DNA of 64,000 nt from Catonia carolina. Taxonomy: Eukaryota; Arthropoda; Insecta; Hemiptera; Achilidae. This document shows, one piece after another, positions 53,791 to 64,000 of the stretch (positions are counted from its first letter, which is position 1; the number at the start of each line of letters is the position of its first letter). The stretch covers positions 83,835,969-83,899,968 of the forward strand of contig JAQMRL010000003.1 in the NCBI GenBank assembly GCA_035578175.1. The letters are read 5' to 3'. Under the pieces are notes generated by a model. The model saw only the letters and a program-made list of their open reading frames with translations. It was not told the origin of the DNA and ran no database searches. The translations under genes were made by a program, and so were the position numbers.

Positions 53791-54797
53791 AATAATTTTA
53801 AGTAAAAAAATGAATACTGCTTGTCATTAAATTCATAAATTATTTTTCAGCGCAAATTGTAAACCTAAAACAGAACAAAACCAAATACCGGATGTATTGA
53901 AAGAAAATTTTAACAGTGTTTCTTTGACATACTTTTTACTATTACTGTGTCTCCTAATTAATTTTATTAATGTAATTTTAGATTTTTAATGACACCAATT
54001 GATTTGATAATAAGTTTTATTCTTTTATTATTGAATAATATTGACTGTATAAATTTTTGGTGTCGGTAAAAATAATCAGGTTAATATAAATTTGATTCGT
54101 GTATATCAATGATGGACGACCAGTATATTTTAAAATGTATATGTAAAACGCATAGCCGTGTATCATTTTATTTAATTAATAGGTCTCTAATAATATAGAT
54201 ACGTTTGTATAATCTGAAGGTCCTAATAATAGTTTATATAACCCCTGTATAACTGATAATATTAGATAATTGTTACTATAATGTAATGATTAACCTATAA
54301 ATTTTATTTAGTTCATTCTAAAAACGAACATATGTATTTTTTTATAAGGTTGTCAAATCAAATATAATAAAATTATTCATAATTTCATATTTCCCGTATT
54401 AATTATTATTAAATTATGTTTTTTTTATTCGAATCTGTACTTAAATGTATTTTTCTTGTTTCTTTCTTTTTCTAATATAGGTTGTGCTCTATATTTACTT
54501 TTAGTGTGAATTAACTGAAGATGATGTTAAAGTATAACTCGAAAATTATCAGGTTCTTCTTTTATAATTAATATGATTTATTAAATTATAACATTTTACG
54601 TTCATGATTTATGTTCTAGTCTATCTTGGAATTCGCTACGTGACTTTGTTAAATCACTTTATTTTAAAAAAGTAGGTTTCTTAAGCTTCTTTTGTGATAA
54701 ATAAGTGAATATCTCTTGAATTTATTTTCTTTTAAAGATAGTCTACCTTCAAAAACACACAATATTTTTTATCAAATTTTGTTTTTTCGTAAATATA
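53791..54797. other. No recognised feature
   Basis: AT-rich; no ORF or family match. Confidence 0.5.
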
Positions 54798-55068
54798 CGA
54801 GGTGCGGCTATTAAATAACGAGACTGCCGTTGTAATTTTTTTTTTATACATAATCACTTAGTGTCACCTTCAATATACACTTCTTCTCTATCCCTACAAC
54901 GCTCCATGCGAATTTTCCATTGTTGGAAACAGTGCTGGAAGTCATCTTCTGTCACCTCCTTCAGGACACGTGCCGCTTTCTCTTTTACAGCTTCCACAGA
55001 CTCAAATCTTGTCCCTTTTAGTGCGGATTTCAACTTAGGGAACAGGTAAAAGTCACATAGAGCAAGAT
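54798..55068 (-). mobile_element. Mariner 3' end, truncated
   Basis: TA (54796-54797) then CGAGGTGCGGCTATTAAATA, UTR, and antisense transposase C-terminus (CTTCCACAGACTCAAATCTT region) up to GTCACATAGAGCAAGAT. Beyond that the sequence switches to unrelated DNA. The other inverted repeat is absent, so this is a one-ended relic. Confidence 0.8.
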
Positions 55069-55079
55069 TTCACAGAAAA

Positions 55080-55668
55080 ATGGTTTACACAGAAAAATTA
55101 TCATGTTACCAAGAAAGAATATTTTTCATAATTTTATACTGCTCGTTTTTGTGCAGAGTTTTAGTTTTTAAAATATCTGCACTGTTTTTTGTATTCTCAG
55201 CTGTTGGTTCAGCTTTCTAAACTACTGTTGATGGGAAATTCTCTTATTTGTGTTTATACTGTTTTTGACTAGTGCCTTCTTGTTTCTTACCTTTTCCCGT
55301 GAATTTAGATTTTTAACACTAAGGTACATTTTTCTCAGAAACCAATAAACGTACCAAGCTGAAATTTTTACCAGTTAATTATCTTGTATATCCACATATA
55401 CCGATATTTTTATGACATCCTCAGGTGCTCCAAAAATTAATAGAACGCTAAAAACGAAGAAAACAATTTGTAAAAATGTTATGTTAATCGTAATTTAAAA
55501 AAAAATCTTATGGTCTAAAGATTAAATTGAAAAAATGTCAGTAGCTCAGAAGAAACTCAACACCTATAATTTGTAAAGTTTAATTTCCCTATATTTTACC
55601 AATCCTTTGAAAAATGTACCTAAAAATAGCAAATTTAACATTGACGGGATACAAAATACAGTCTCCCC
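55080..55668 (-). mobile_element. TTAA-flanked element (copy B), one end
   Basis: Right end ...ACAGTCTCCCC, followed by TTAA at 55669-55672. Leftward the reverse strand follows copy A (23234-23808) over about 580 bp, including GGAGCACCTGAGGATGTCAT and the CTGTTGATGGGAAATT segment. The left end is lost next to the mariner relic. Non-coding. Confidence 0.65.
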
Positions 55669-55722
55669 TTAAAACAATAACTAGTTTTAAATCCAGTTGA
55701 AATCGTTTTGAAATTCATTTAA

Positions 55723-56466
55723 GGGGAGCACTATACCTCGAAAATTGAAAAAAAAATCGATTTTTCTAATTTTGGCGCCATTGGCTTCTGTATTTATTTT
55801 TATGTAATTACATATAAAAATTATAACTGTACGATAGAAATTACGGAAGCTATGCAGATTTTTGTTAAGTAATATTTTGACCAGAATTTCTTTTAATTGA
55901 GTTAATCTGTGGAAACAATTAAGAGTTGCGATATTCAAAGAACACAGAAAGCTGAGAAGGAAATGGATAGTGTGTCAAAAGAAGCAAGACAAGAGAAAAA
56001 AAAGGAAATTTTTTGAGGAAAAAGAAGTCTGGTAAGGATCAATATTAGGGTGCAGGCCGATTTTAGGGTAAGTAAAACTTTACAGCTCATTTCCCGCAAA
56101 TTTAATTTTTTCCATAAAGGTACAGTTTTCACAAAAACTATTTCACTTGGAAGATTGAAATTTTTTGAGCATGTTTCCCAGTATAATTGTGACATATGGT
56201 ACTAGAATCATTGCAGTATTATCATTAAGTTCGAAGTAAAATACAAAAATTCTACAAAATAAATTAAATTGTTTTTGCATTTTTCAAAAAAAATTCTCGA
56301 AATGGTATCGCTAGCTCTATATTAATAATTCGAGTACCAGAGCTTAAAAAGAGGTCATAGAAAAGACACAAAAAAATTAAAGCCTTAACTCTTAACTGTT
56401 TTTTGGAAACGTGTACCTAAAAATAGTCAATTTAACATGGGTTAGATAGAAGGTATAGTGTTCCCC
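55723..56466. mobile_element. TTAA-flanked element, 744 bp, both ends intact
   Basis: TTAA at 55719-55722 and 56467-56470. Ends GGGGAGCACTATACCT and (reverse complement) GGGGAACACTATACCT, 15 of 16 matching. The right subterminal region (reverse strand: GTTAAATTGACTATTTTTAG GTACA) matches that of copies A and B, so all three are one family. Minus-strand frames at 55687-56195 show no transposase motif. TTAA duplication points to piggyBac-type integration; the GGGG terminus is unusual for that group. Confidence 0.7.
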
Positions 56467-56494
56467 TTAATCAATTACCCTTTACATTCTGAAT

Positions 56495-56540
56495 TATCTT
56501 AATGCCCATAACAGTCGAACGTAAAATAAATAAAAATAAA
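56495..56540 (+). repeat. Family C SINE 3' stub
   Basis: ATAACAGTCGAACGTAAAAT followed by AAATAAAAATAAA matches only the last 30-35 bp of the family C SINE. Confidence 0.5.
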
Positions 56541-57436
56541 CTGTTGACTTAAACACGATATTATAAACTTTAATATTAGCTTTTACTTTATTTGATATTT
56601 TTACTGATTTACTTTATAGATATTAAGAGAATTGTTTCTTTTATCTAAATTATTGCTGATATTTCTGTAATTGTATTAATAAACCCACCACAGTTGCTGC
56701 TGTGATTACTAGTAATTAATAAAGTAATGAAATAAAATACAGTAATAAAAATTGATCGATGCACAGTATTTATTAATAGATAAATTGATATTACGGTCCG
56801 AGATAAAGTAGGTTGTGGCATTTAAAAATAATGAAACAGTTAAAGAAAAATTAAATAAGAATCTTGATCAATAAGGTGATTCGAGTTAAAGGTAAACTGG
56901 AGAAGAAAAAGTCGAATAAGAATGAGGTGGTATATCGGTATGAAATCTGTTTTCACGGACGTTTAAACTTTCTTTTAATTCGTGGATCGAAATGAACGGA
57001 CGTTGATTATTATTGTAGATAATATGCAAGTACAAGAAGAGTAAGTGTTCCTTCACTTGTTATGTTATATTATGTTTTTAAAGTTGGATGTAGGCTATAT
57101 GGGACGTCCCTAGATTTTATCTAACTTACGTCTTTTCTACTGGATGGTCTAAAAATTTAACAAATTATAAAATAAATAAAATTACTTATATCAATATTCA
57201 TAAAATTTACATTTCTTATAACATATATTCAGGGTTCTTTCGGGATCTGATTGTTTATAAGTAACAAAACTTCCATTCATAATTTAAAACAAAGATTTAT
57301 CTAAAAAGATTTCTTCGTACTTACATTAAATTATTACAGTTATAACTAATAGTAAATTATATAAACTACTAACTTAATAATAGAGTAAATTCGGTTATGA
57401 AATGTTATAAAACTTAATTAATATTGTAACTTTGTT
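56541..57436. other. No recognised feature
   Basis: AT-rich; no coding signal or repeat match seen. Confidence 0.5.
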
Positions 57437-57437
57437 G

Positions 57438-57735
57438 ATGTTGTTGTTTAGGCCATCGGCTGAAAGCCTGATTTGAAACTTTAGAGGATTTACTGAGTAA
57501 AACGAGGAGTAAGGCTGGAAATTACACCTTTACTTCATTCACCACAGGGTCTGGCTGTATAATGAAATTCATTACTCTCAGAGGAGTTAACTCTGACTTG
57601 TGTCTTTTACAACTCTACCTCTTCTGTTCTTAAATGCTTCAGTCATATAATTGGCTGGCTATATGATAAGAAACAGAACTATTTTGTGTAGCCCTGGAAC
57701 TAGCAGATCGAGTGTAAATAATTTAATACTCCATC
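57438..57735 (+). repeat. SINE-B copy 9, internal deletion
   Basis: GTTGTTGTTTAGGCCATCGG and the 3' body (CACCACAGGGTCTGGCTGTA ... ATAATTTAATACTCCATCTG) are present, but about 90 bp between ACGAGGAGTAAGG and TTACACCTTTACTTC are missing. Confidence 0.85.
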
Positions 57736-59500
57736 TGCCTGACTGTAACTATTCTTAACTAAATATGGTCATTTTCAATCAAACAAGTAATGAATAAATG
57801 CGACTAACAAACCACCAATTATACCCTAAATCTCCGATACTTGTTTGAATAACATGTTTAAATAAGCACGTGTTATGTAAAAAATGGTTTTCTATAACAC
57901 TTGTTTCACAAACGGTTCAACCGACACTCCCTTATAACACTGACCTTCACAAATTGTTCTACAATTGAACTCTGAAAAGGTTAGTGGTCTTATATAAAAA
58001 CAATTAACTTATAGATAATTTCAGAAGGAAAATCAACATAAAGAGTATTCGTGATAAACAAATAAACAAACAATAATAGACCCTAAAGGAATACAATAAC
58101 ACTTTCTAACTTTTGCTAGAAAAAACAACAAATGTGATCGGGCGGTCGTCGGGTAACAAACCACACCCGTCAAAATACAATTGTCCCAAAAACCATAATA
58201 TTTATTTATAAGTTAGAATTCATTTATTATATTTTTCCTGAATATATGACCAAATTTAGAATTTGTTTTTGTTTTTTTTTACTAAATATCTCGAAAGTTT
58301 ACTTAAAACATTCTGATTGTTATGCATGTAATAATATAAATTATCGTACTAAATTAAATAATTTTCACAAAATTACATAATTCATAATATATAATTTTTG
58401 GATTTATTTTTTCTCAAAACGGCATCCGAAGATCGGAGAAAAATAATGTGATGGTAAAGAAAATTCTATTTAAGATATATCAAAAAACAAAACGAAAAAT
58501 TCCCTCTCACCTGAGTCACTCTTAAGTCTTGTGTTTTAGATACATTATGCTGTTAGTTATTTTGTTTCACTGTTCAGAAAATACTTGAATGAGCTAAATC
58601 AATCCGTCATTTTTTATTTTCACGGAGATTCTACAAAAAGAGGCTGTCAAAGGAAATTCGTTTAGTTGTAGAATTAGAAAGTAAAAACATGGCTTATGAG
58701 AATTAAAAATAAGAAAACTGTATTTCAATGACCAAATCAGATGATCTATGTTATATAAAATTATTTTATTTAATGAACCGCAGTACGGTGTTTTCTCTTA
58801 AGTTGATAAATGAGTAATAATTTCATTTTTGAAACACCCTGTATTCATGGAAGGAACATATCTCCCTTACTCTGTTTTGAACCAGCAATTTGCACACCAC
58901 GCGCATTTTTATTATTTGTGAAATTTAATAACAATCTTATTATTATAACAACTTTTAAATGCTACCATAGGGTATGAATCCTATGAATAAAAGGCCCTAT
59001 TGCCCATAGGGGCAACTCTCTTTAACCAGTATGCTTATAAATGCAAATTTTCTGCCCGCATTATTTTTGCTTTGCCTTCACGATTAGATGGCTGTTTGTT
59101 TGAATTAATAATAAAGTTATTTCGGTCATGATCAATGAGCCTAAATTTTGTTGTTATTGTTAAATACTAAATTAACATACACCAGGTACACGTAAATTGA
59201 AATAACTCTCACATTAATTAACAACAAGGCTAATTTTTCAAAAAATTGAAGAAAATACTCTGGAAGAAGTCAAACGAAACATTTTTGGTGTAGTTCAAAT
59301 AAACGGAGGAAGGAAACTTAAGAAGTAGTGAAGATGAAAATATAAAGAAATATATCATAAATTATGAAAAAAGGCTTCAGATATTTTTATAAAATGAAGT
59401 TTGGTAGATTAAACAAATTATTTAATTATTATTTTCAAATTATTTAAAATTAAACAAGTATTCAAGTACCTTTAGTATACAACAGCTTTGATTATAAAAA
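57736..59500. other. Unassigned; transposon-like end near 58845
   Basis: TTTTGAAACACCCTGTATTC (58836-58855) is the reverse of the TACAGGGTGTT motif seen at 2060, a terminus shared by several arthropod transposons. The sequence to its left is not recognised. Elsewhere nothing. Confidence 0.3.
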
Positions 59501-59504
59501 TATA

Positions 59505-60010
59505 ACTGCCCACCAGTTTACATAAACGACACTCAGATACCTAAAGTAGATTCCGCTAAATACTTTGTTATAGCATTTTGACAAACGACTGAGTTGGAAA
59601 ACACACACAGAGAACAAAAGGAAACAGCTAAACACAAAATTAAAACAGTTTTACTGGATACTAGGTAATCATTTAACACTGAAGTTTAACAAAAAACCTT
59701 TAATGTACGAATCAATTATTAAACCAGTTAGATGTATGGAATCAATTATTGGGCTCAGCAAGCCATTCAGACATTGAAATCTTGCAAATTTACCAATCGA
59801 AATCACTCAGGACAAATACAGCACCTTGACATAAATAACGAAGAACATATTACGCATAGATTTACACATTTCTTCAGTTCGACTAGAAATCAGCACTTAC
59901 AAGTACAAAATATCAAAGAAAACTCGAATCACCTCGCCATCTCTTTTATAGACAACTCAAACGGTACTCACCGACTGAAATTAAAACATCCTACAGACAT
60001 TTTAAAGTGA
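59505..60010 (+). pseudogene. Jockey-clade LINE, C-terminal relic
   Basis: Broken plus-strand frames read VYINDTQIPKVDSAKYFVIA ('kYLG' block altered) and ENTHREQKETAKHKIKTVLL, then MYESIIKPVRCMESII and, in another frame, MYGINYWAQQAIQTLKSCKF, equivalent to 'kPvWmYGI.lWG.A...I..lq..Qsk'. The tail to 60010 ends near LKLKHPTDILK, like the 'LkR..p.Dl' terminus. The open frame 59732-60010 is a patchwork, not a gene. Confidence 0.6.
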
Positions 60011-60434
60011 CAAGACATGAATTTAATCCACGAATCTCCTCCATTAGGGGTTTTCTTTGATCATGACATATAAAAAAAGCTCATCTACTCATTATTCTAC
60101 CTAAAAATAAATTGTAAATTTTGCTGTTTAAAAAAAAATTATAACATAAAAAATAGAAGAAAATAAAACTTTGTGAGAACAGCACATCCAGAAAAGCAAT
60201 ATTAAAATTATTACTATTTCAAGAAATAAAATTCAAGATCTCAGAAGCATTGTGAACTGAAAAAATGAAGAGTCTGAATGGAGAACTAAGGAAACTATAG
60301 GAAGAATAGAAGACAAAGAAAAAGAAAGTGAATTGAATGCATTATTTAAAAATAAAAATGTAAAAATATGAAGTTAACAGATTATACTATGTTATGAACT
60401 ATTTGTAAGTTCTTTAAATTAAGTCTTTTTCAGT
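60011..60434. other. No clear feature; faint LINE-like codons
   Basis: AT-rich and A-rich. Short Lys/Glu-rich readings at 60230-60340 could be a decayed LINE tail, too weak to call. Confidence 0.25.
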
Positions 60435-60705
60435 TATATATTCATGCGAGAATTTACAGCCCCAAACCGTATCTCGCTTCCTAAGCACCACCTCTCGTTG
60501 TCTCACCACTCACCATCGAAAAGCCGCTGCAAAAACATTGGCTTCTGCACACTATCCAACCATGTCACTTCCGCCCTACCTCTTCTTCTTCTTCTTTTAA
60601 TGGCTGGTGTCCATTCCCATACCCTCTTTGGCCACCTACCATCCTCCATCCTCTGCAAATGGCCAAACCATTTTAATTGCTTCCGGGATATAGTACCCAT
60701 GACAT
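60435..60705 (-). pseudogene. RTE-like LINE, C-terminal fragment (third lineage)
   Basis: The minus frame from 60700 reads ISRKQLKWFGHLQRMEDGRW, PKRVWEWTPAIKRRRRRGRA and EVTWLDSVQKPMFLQRLFDG. It is a better preserved version of the tail at 14670-14963, sharing the 3' flank (TCTCGCTTCC(C/T)AA(A/G)CACCACCTC in plus orientation). Only about 270 bp long; RT absent. Confidence 0.75.
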
Positions 60706-61112
60706 TTTTCAGATATTTATGGTTAATTTAGCTATACTTTAAAATAATAATTGTTCAATTTTTAGCTGGAACACCAAGAAAATTTTGCTGAAACACAGAT
60801 TAAAGACAAACTTTCTAAGATTTAAAAGCTTCTGGAATACGGGAAATCTCATAACAGACAAACAAGGGTTTGGCATAGGTGATTTCCTCAACCAAGACGA
60901 AAATATGAATTAGGCCTACATCAAAATGCTGTTGAGTGTACGTATTTACAATTTAATAGTTGTTTCTAAATAAAAATTTAAAAAATTTAGGGTAGCCTTT
61001 ACTGATGCAAAACCTTTAATGTAATATCTTTCTAAAAACTTTTTAAACAATGAAAGATGTAATTTAGTGTGTGTGGTCTTTCATTTTGTGATTAATAAGT
61101 TATGTTACCCAC

Positions 61113-61400
61113 AGGGTTACTCTAGTGGTAAAGTCGTCGCCGCGAGTCAGCTGTTTAACTGCTAATTTTTGATGACGAAGGCCCCGTGGTTCAAATTTGA
61201 TTAAAGGTAATTACTTTTATATGGATTTGAATACTGAACATTGGTTACCTATTATTGTATATACTTTCGTAGTTGGGATATAATTTAACCGTAAACTTTC
61301 AGAAATTTGCACCACATTTACATGTCGTACATATCATCCGCATCTCATTGGATCAAGGGCTAATTTATTTTTCTTAAATGAACAAGTTACAAAACATTAA
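61113..61400 (+). repeat. SINE-A copy, diverged
   Basis: CCACAGGGTTACTCTAGTGG TAAAGTCGTCGCCGCGAGTC at the head with CAGCTGTTTAACTGCTAATT and a B-box-like GGTTCAAATTT, then ACTTTTATATGGATTTGAAT and a decayed body to ~61400. No clear duplication. Confidence 0.75.
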
Positions 61401-61997
61401 GGATTATAAAAAGTAAATACTTTGTATCACAAGATGAATCTACGTGTGCTTTAGATTTAAACTTTTTAAAAGCCAAAAACCCATCTTTAATGTGTTCTTT
61501 ATAACACACGCCTAGAATCAGGCGTTTATTTATGAAAACGGTTTTGCCGCTGGATTATAAAAGTGTTCTTGATTAAGATTTGGAGAATCGATTAAACTGA
61601 TAAAAAGATTAAGCTGATAAGATAACTGTAAAATATCTGTGAAAATAAAAGTACAATTTAAAAAATTACTCCCGCGTGTAATGCCGCGGGTAGCTGTTTG
61701 TCTCGCAGTAGAAGATGCAAACTGATTATGTACTCTCTTTTGTGTTTACAGGTAAATATATGCAAGGATTGTGGAGTAGTTCCATTTGAATATTTTCACA
61801 AATAACAGGTAAGGAAAGGAAAGGAGTAATTGCACTTTTATAGCCAAATTATGATTGTTACCAACTGAATAAAAATTACTAGACCAAAAAAAAGTTTTGG
61901 AAATATTAGAATTACAAAACTATTTATGAATTTTTTGTACAACGTTTTCAGTGCATTTAATTTATTTCCAAATACCCAAAAATTATAAAATAAATAC
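61401..61997. other. No recognised feature
   Basis: AT-rich. CCCGCGTGTAATGCCGCGGG (61670-61689) is a partly self-complementary GC patch; otherwise nothing. Confidence 0.4.
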
Positions 61998-62390
61998 TGT
62001 TGTTGTTTAGGTCAACAGCCGAAAGGCTGGTGTGAACCTCTAGAGGTTTTACTAAGTAAAAACGAGAAGTGAGGTGGTTTACTATTGCCTTCCTCACGGA
62101 GTTATAAGAGTATGCTTATCAGCATGCCAGACCCTCCGAAGAGCACCCAATTACCACCCTGCAAATGACACTTTCACTTCATTCATCACAGGGTCTGATT
62201 GTATAGTGAAATTCATTACTCTCAGAGGAGATAACTCTGACTCGTGTCTTTTAAACCTTTACCTCTTCTGTTCTTAAATAGTTCAGTCATATAATTGGCT
62301 GACTATGTGATAAAAAACAGAACTATTTTTTATAGCCCTGGAACCAACAGATCGATTGAAATTAATTTAACACTCCACCTGCCCCCGTTA
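61998..62390 (+). repeat. SINE-B copy 10
   Basis: TGTTGTTGTTTAGGTCAACA to AACACTCCACCTGCCCCCGT, nearly full length. B-box-like GGTGTGAACCTC. The plus frame 62074-62277 is an artefact of the SINE. Confidence 0.85.
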
Positions 62391-62952
62391 AGGGGAAAAT
62401 TATTAATAATATAAAAATAAAATTAATAATTATAAAATTTGTAATTAATATAAAAAAGCAGAAATATCTTCAGAAATAAATTAAGCTACACCAAAATATT
62501 TATTAACCAAATTTAGATACTATTTGTGGAAAACTGTAATACTAGAAAAACAAATATTGGTAAAGGAAATAATAGAAGGAATAACCCACGGTCAAGGGAA
62601 AGTTCGAAAAAGGAAAGATTGTACCTGCAAAGAAAATTGCAGTTAAAGTTAATATTATAACAAACAAAAATCTTTCGACGAAATCTAAAATTCGACATTT
62701 AAATACAATGACTAAACTAGTATATTGTAATTAACTAAACAGAATACTTCACAAAGACAAGAATGAAGAAAATTTTAAGAAATAATTTTAAAAGTGAAGA
62801 ACTAAATTAAAATCGAATAAAGAAGTTCATGAACATTTTGAATCAAAATAAGAATCAATAATGAAAAGAAAGGCTTAGTTTTTGAACACGTTAAAAGATT
62901 GGATAAAAATAGAATAAAAAAACAAATTTCTTGCCCTTTACGAAGTATAAGG
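62391..62952. other. No recognised feature
   Basis: AT-rich; short minus-strand frames at 62513-62984 are rich in Phe/Leu and probably chance. Confidence 0.45.
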
Positions 62953-63430
62953 AATGGGAAATTAGGTATTGTTTTCATGTCCATTTTTTACCAGAAATAC
63001 ACGATTTCATATCCCATGAATCCAAACAACATGTTTTTACTGATTTGTGTGTGTGTGTGTGTGTTGTGTGAACAAAATTACTTAAGAACACAGATATCGT
63101 ACGAAGTTAAAACTTTAAGTTTAAAGTAAGTAACGAGAGAGAACTCACCTCGGATATTTTCAACAAAATCAGTCATTTAGAATAATTAGTTTGCAACCAT
63201 TTGGAAATTTTTCAAAAACGGTTTCAACAATATAGTTTGAAATCGCCTCATTTATAGTTATGTTTTGTGTCCTGTACAAGGTGGTGTAAGCGGCATGTTT
63301 ACTGATATATGTGGAAGGGCTCTGGTCTCGTGGTAAAAAATTATTTTTTTAAATTGCGGTATTACTTTGCATTTTAGAGAAAAACCGTTTATAATTAAAG
63401 TTGAAGAAAATTTAAAAAACCAGGTAAAAT
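62953..63430 (-). mobile_element. HINE-like element, hairpin-side fragment
   Basis: GGTATTGTTTTCATGTCCAT, ACATGTTTTTACTGATTTGT, a short GT array (63045-63065), then TACTTAAGAACACAGATATC, ATCGCCTCATTTATAGTTAT and AAGGTGGTGTAAGCGGCATG in family order, ending in the first hairpin module. The rest is missing. Confidence 0.75.
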
Positions 63431-63508
63431 TAAAAACAGATGCTATAACTTTTTGAGTTCGCCACATGGAGGGAGTACCTCTAAATCTGGACCTACCGTC
63501 CATATCCG

Positions 63509-63884
63509 TTGTTGTTTAGGTTATCAGCCGAAAGGCTGGTTTGATCCTCTAGAGGTTTTACTAAGTAAAACGAGAAGTAGGTGGTTTACCATTGCCTTCC
63601 TCACTGAACGGAAAGTACGCTTATCAGCATTCCCGGCAAAAAGCACATATTTTCCACTCTGCAAATGACACCTTCACTTCATTCACCACAGGGTCTGGCT
63701 GTATAATGAAATTCATTACTTTCAGAGGAAACAACTCTGATTAGTGTCTTTTACAACTCTACCTCTTCTATTCTTAAATGATTCAGTCATTTAATTGGCT
63801 GACCATGTGATAAGAAATAGAATTATTTATTTTAGCCCTGCAACGAACAGATTGAGTGATAATTTGACACTCCACCTGTGGGCA
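63509..63884 (+). repeat. SINE-B copy 11, perfect 11 bp duplication
   Basis: GTCCATATCCG at 63498-63508 and 63885-63895. Starts TTGTTGTTTAGGTTATCAGC and ends CTCCACCTGTGGGCA. Confirms the family's ends and the absence of a poly(A) tail. Confidence 0.9.
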
Positions 63885-64000
63885 GTCCATATCCGGCAGA
63901 AGCTTTTACTAGTTTTGATTGCTTCAAACTCTTTTCAATGCAGAAGAACGAGCCCCAATAGTCGAAATGTATTTGTAAAATTATAAGAAAAAAATCTCGT

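Overview
This window looks like intergenic DNA from a repeat-rich, AT-rich animal genome, most likely an arthropod and probably an insect. The reasons are the mix of Jockey, RTE and R1-like LINE remnants, mariner, pogo and PIF/Harbinger DNA transposons, tRNA-derived SINEs and long (CA)n arrays, and the lack of any bacterial-style gene organisation. The species cannot be named from sequence alone. I find no convincing host protein-coding gene. One short GC-rich island (about 3440-3675) is the only stretch that might hold a host exon, and that is weak. There is no CRISPR array, rRNA or functional tRNA gene; the tRNA-like segments are heads of SINEs.

Almost everything recognisable is a transposable element, and much is nested. 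The main families, with names used only here, are as follows. (1) 'HINE-like': about a dozen copies of a ~0.75-1.1 kb non-coding family. It has asymmetric terminal inverted repeats, hairpins at both ends and a (CA)n array near one end; it resembles non-autonomous Helentrons. (2) SINE-B: ~345-400 bp with 11-12 bp target-site duplications and no poly(A), eleven copies. (3) SINE-A: ~330 bp with a tRNA-like promoter and an 11 bp duplication at one copy. (4) Shorter tRNA-headed SINEs (family C). (5) LINE fragments of Jockey, RTE (several lineages) and R1-like types, nearly all 5'-truncated. (6) Miniature DNA transposons with TA, TAA, TTAA or 8-bp duplications.

Layout. 0-6 kb: LINE relics, one SINE-B, a 315 bp tandem duplication and a HINE-like relic. 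6-13.4 kb: a Jockey fragment, a diverged tandem repeat, a TA MITE, an R1-like LINE tail, a 30 bp LINE stub, an RTE fragment and a 612 bp MITE. 13.4-26 kb: SINE-B copies, HINE-like copies, RTE relics, one SINE-A, an 8-bp-TSD MITE and a three-layer nest at 23.2-25.05 kb. 26-35.2 kb: tRNA-SINEs, a near-intact Jockey reverse transcriptase fragment with one stop codon, Jockey tails, and MITEs inside SINE-B and inside each other. 35.2-38.1 kb is AT-rich with nothing recognised. 38-47 kb: a Jockey relic split by other elements, several HINE-like copies, R1-like 3' UTR and SINE insertions. 47-50.3 kb: a four-layer nest in which a SINE-A holds a PIF/Harbinger element (itself holding an RTE LINE) and, separately, a tail-to-tail mariner. 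51-56.5 kb: LINE relics, a pogo-like element inside an RTE relic, a mariner end and TTAA elements. 57-64 kb: SINE-B, SINE-A, Jockey and RTE fragments and a last HINE-like copy.

No set of genes works together here. The biological content is transposition history: insertion order, target preference, and deletion derivatives that presumably relied on enzymes encoded elsewhere. The best-preserved coding region is the RTE fragment at 47122-48099 (325 uninterrupted codons with perfect 12 bp duplications), which suggests fairly recent LINE activity.
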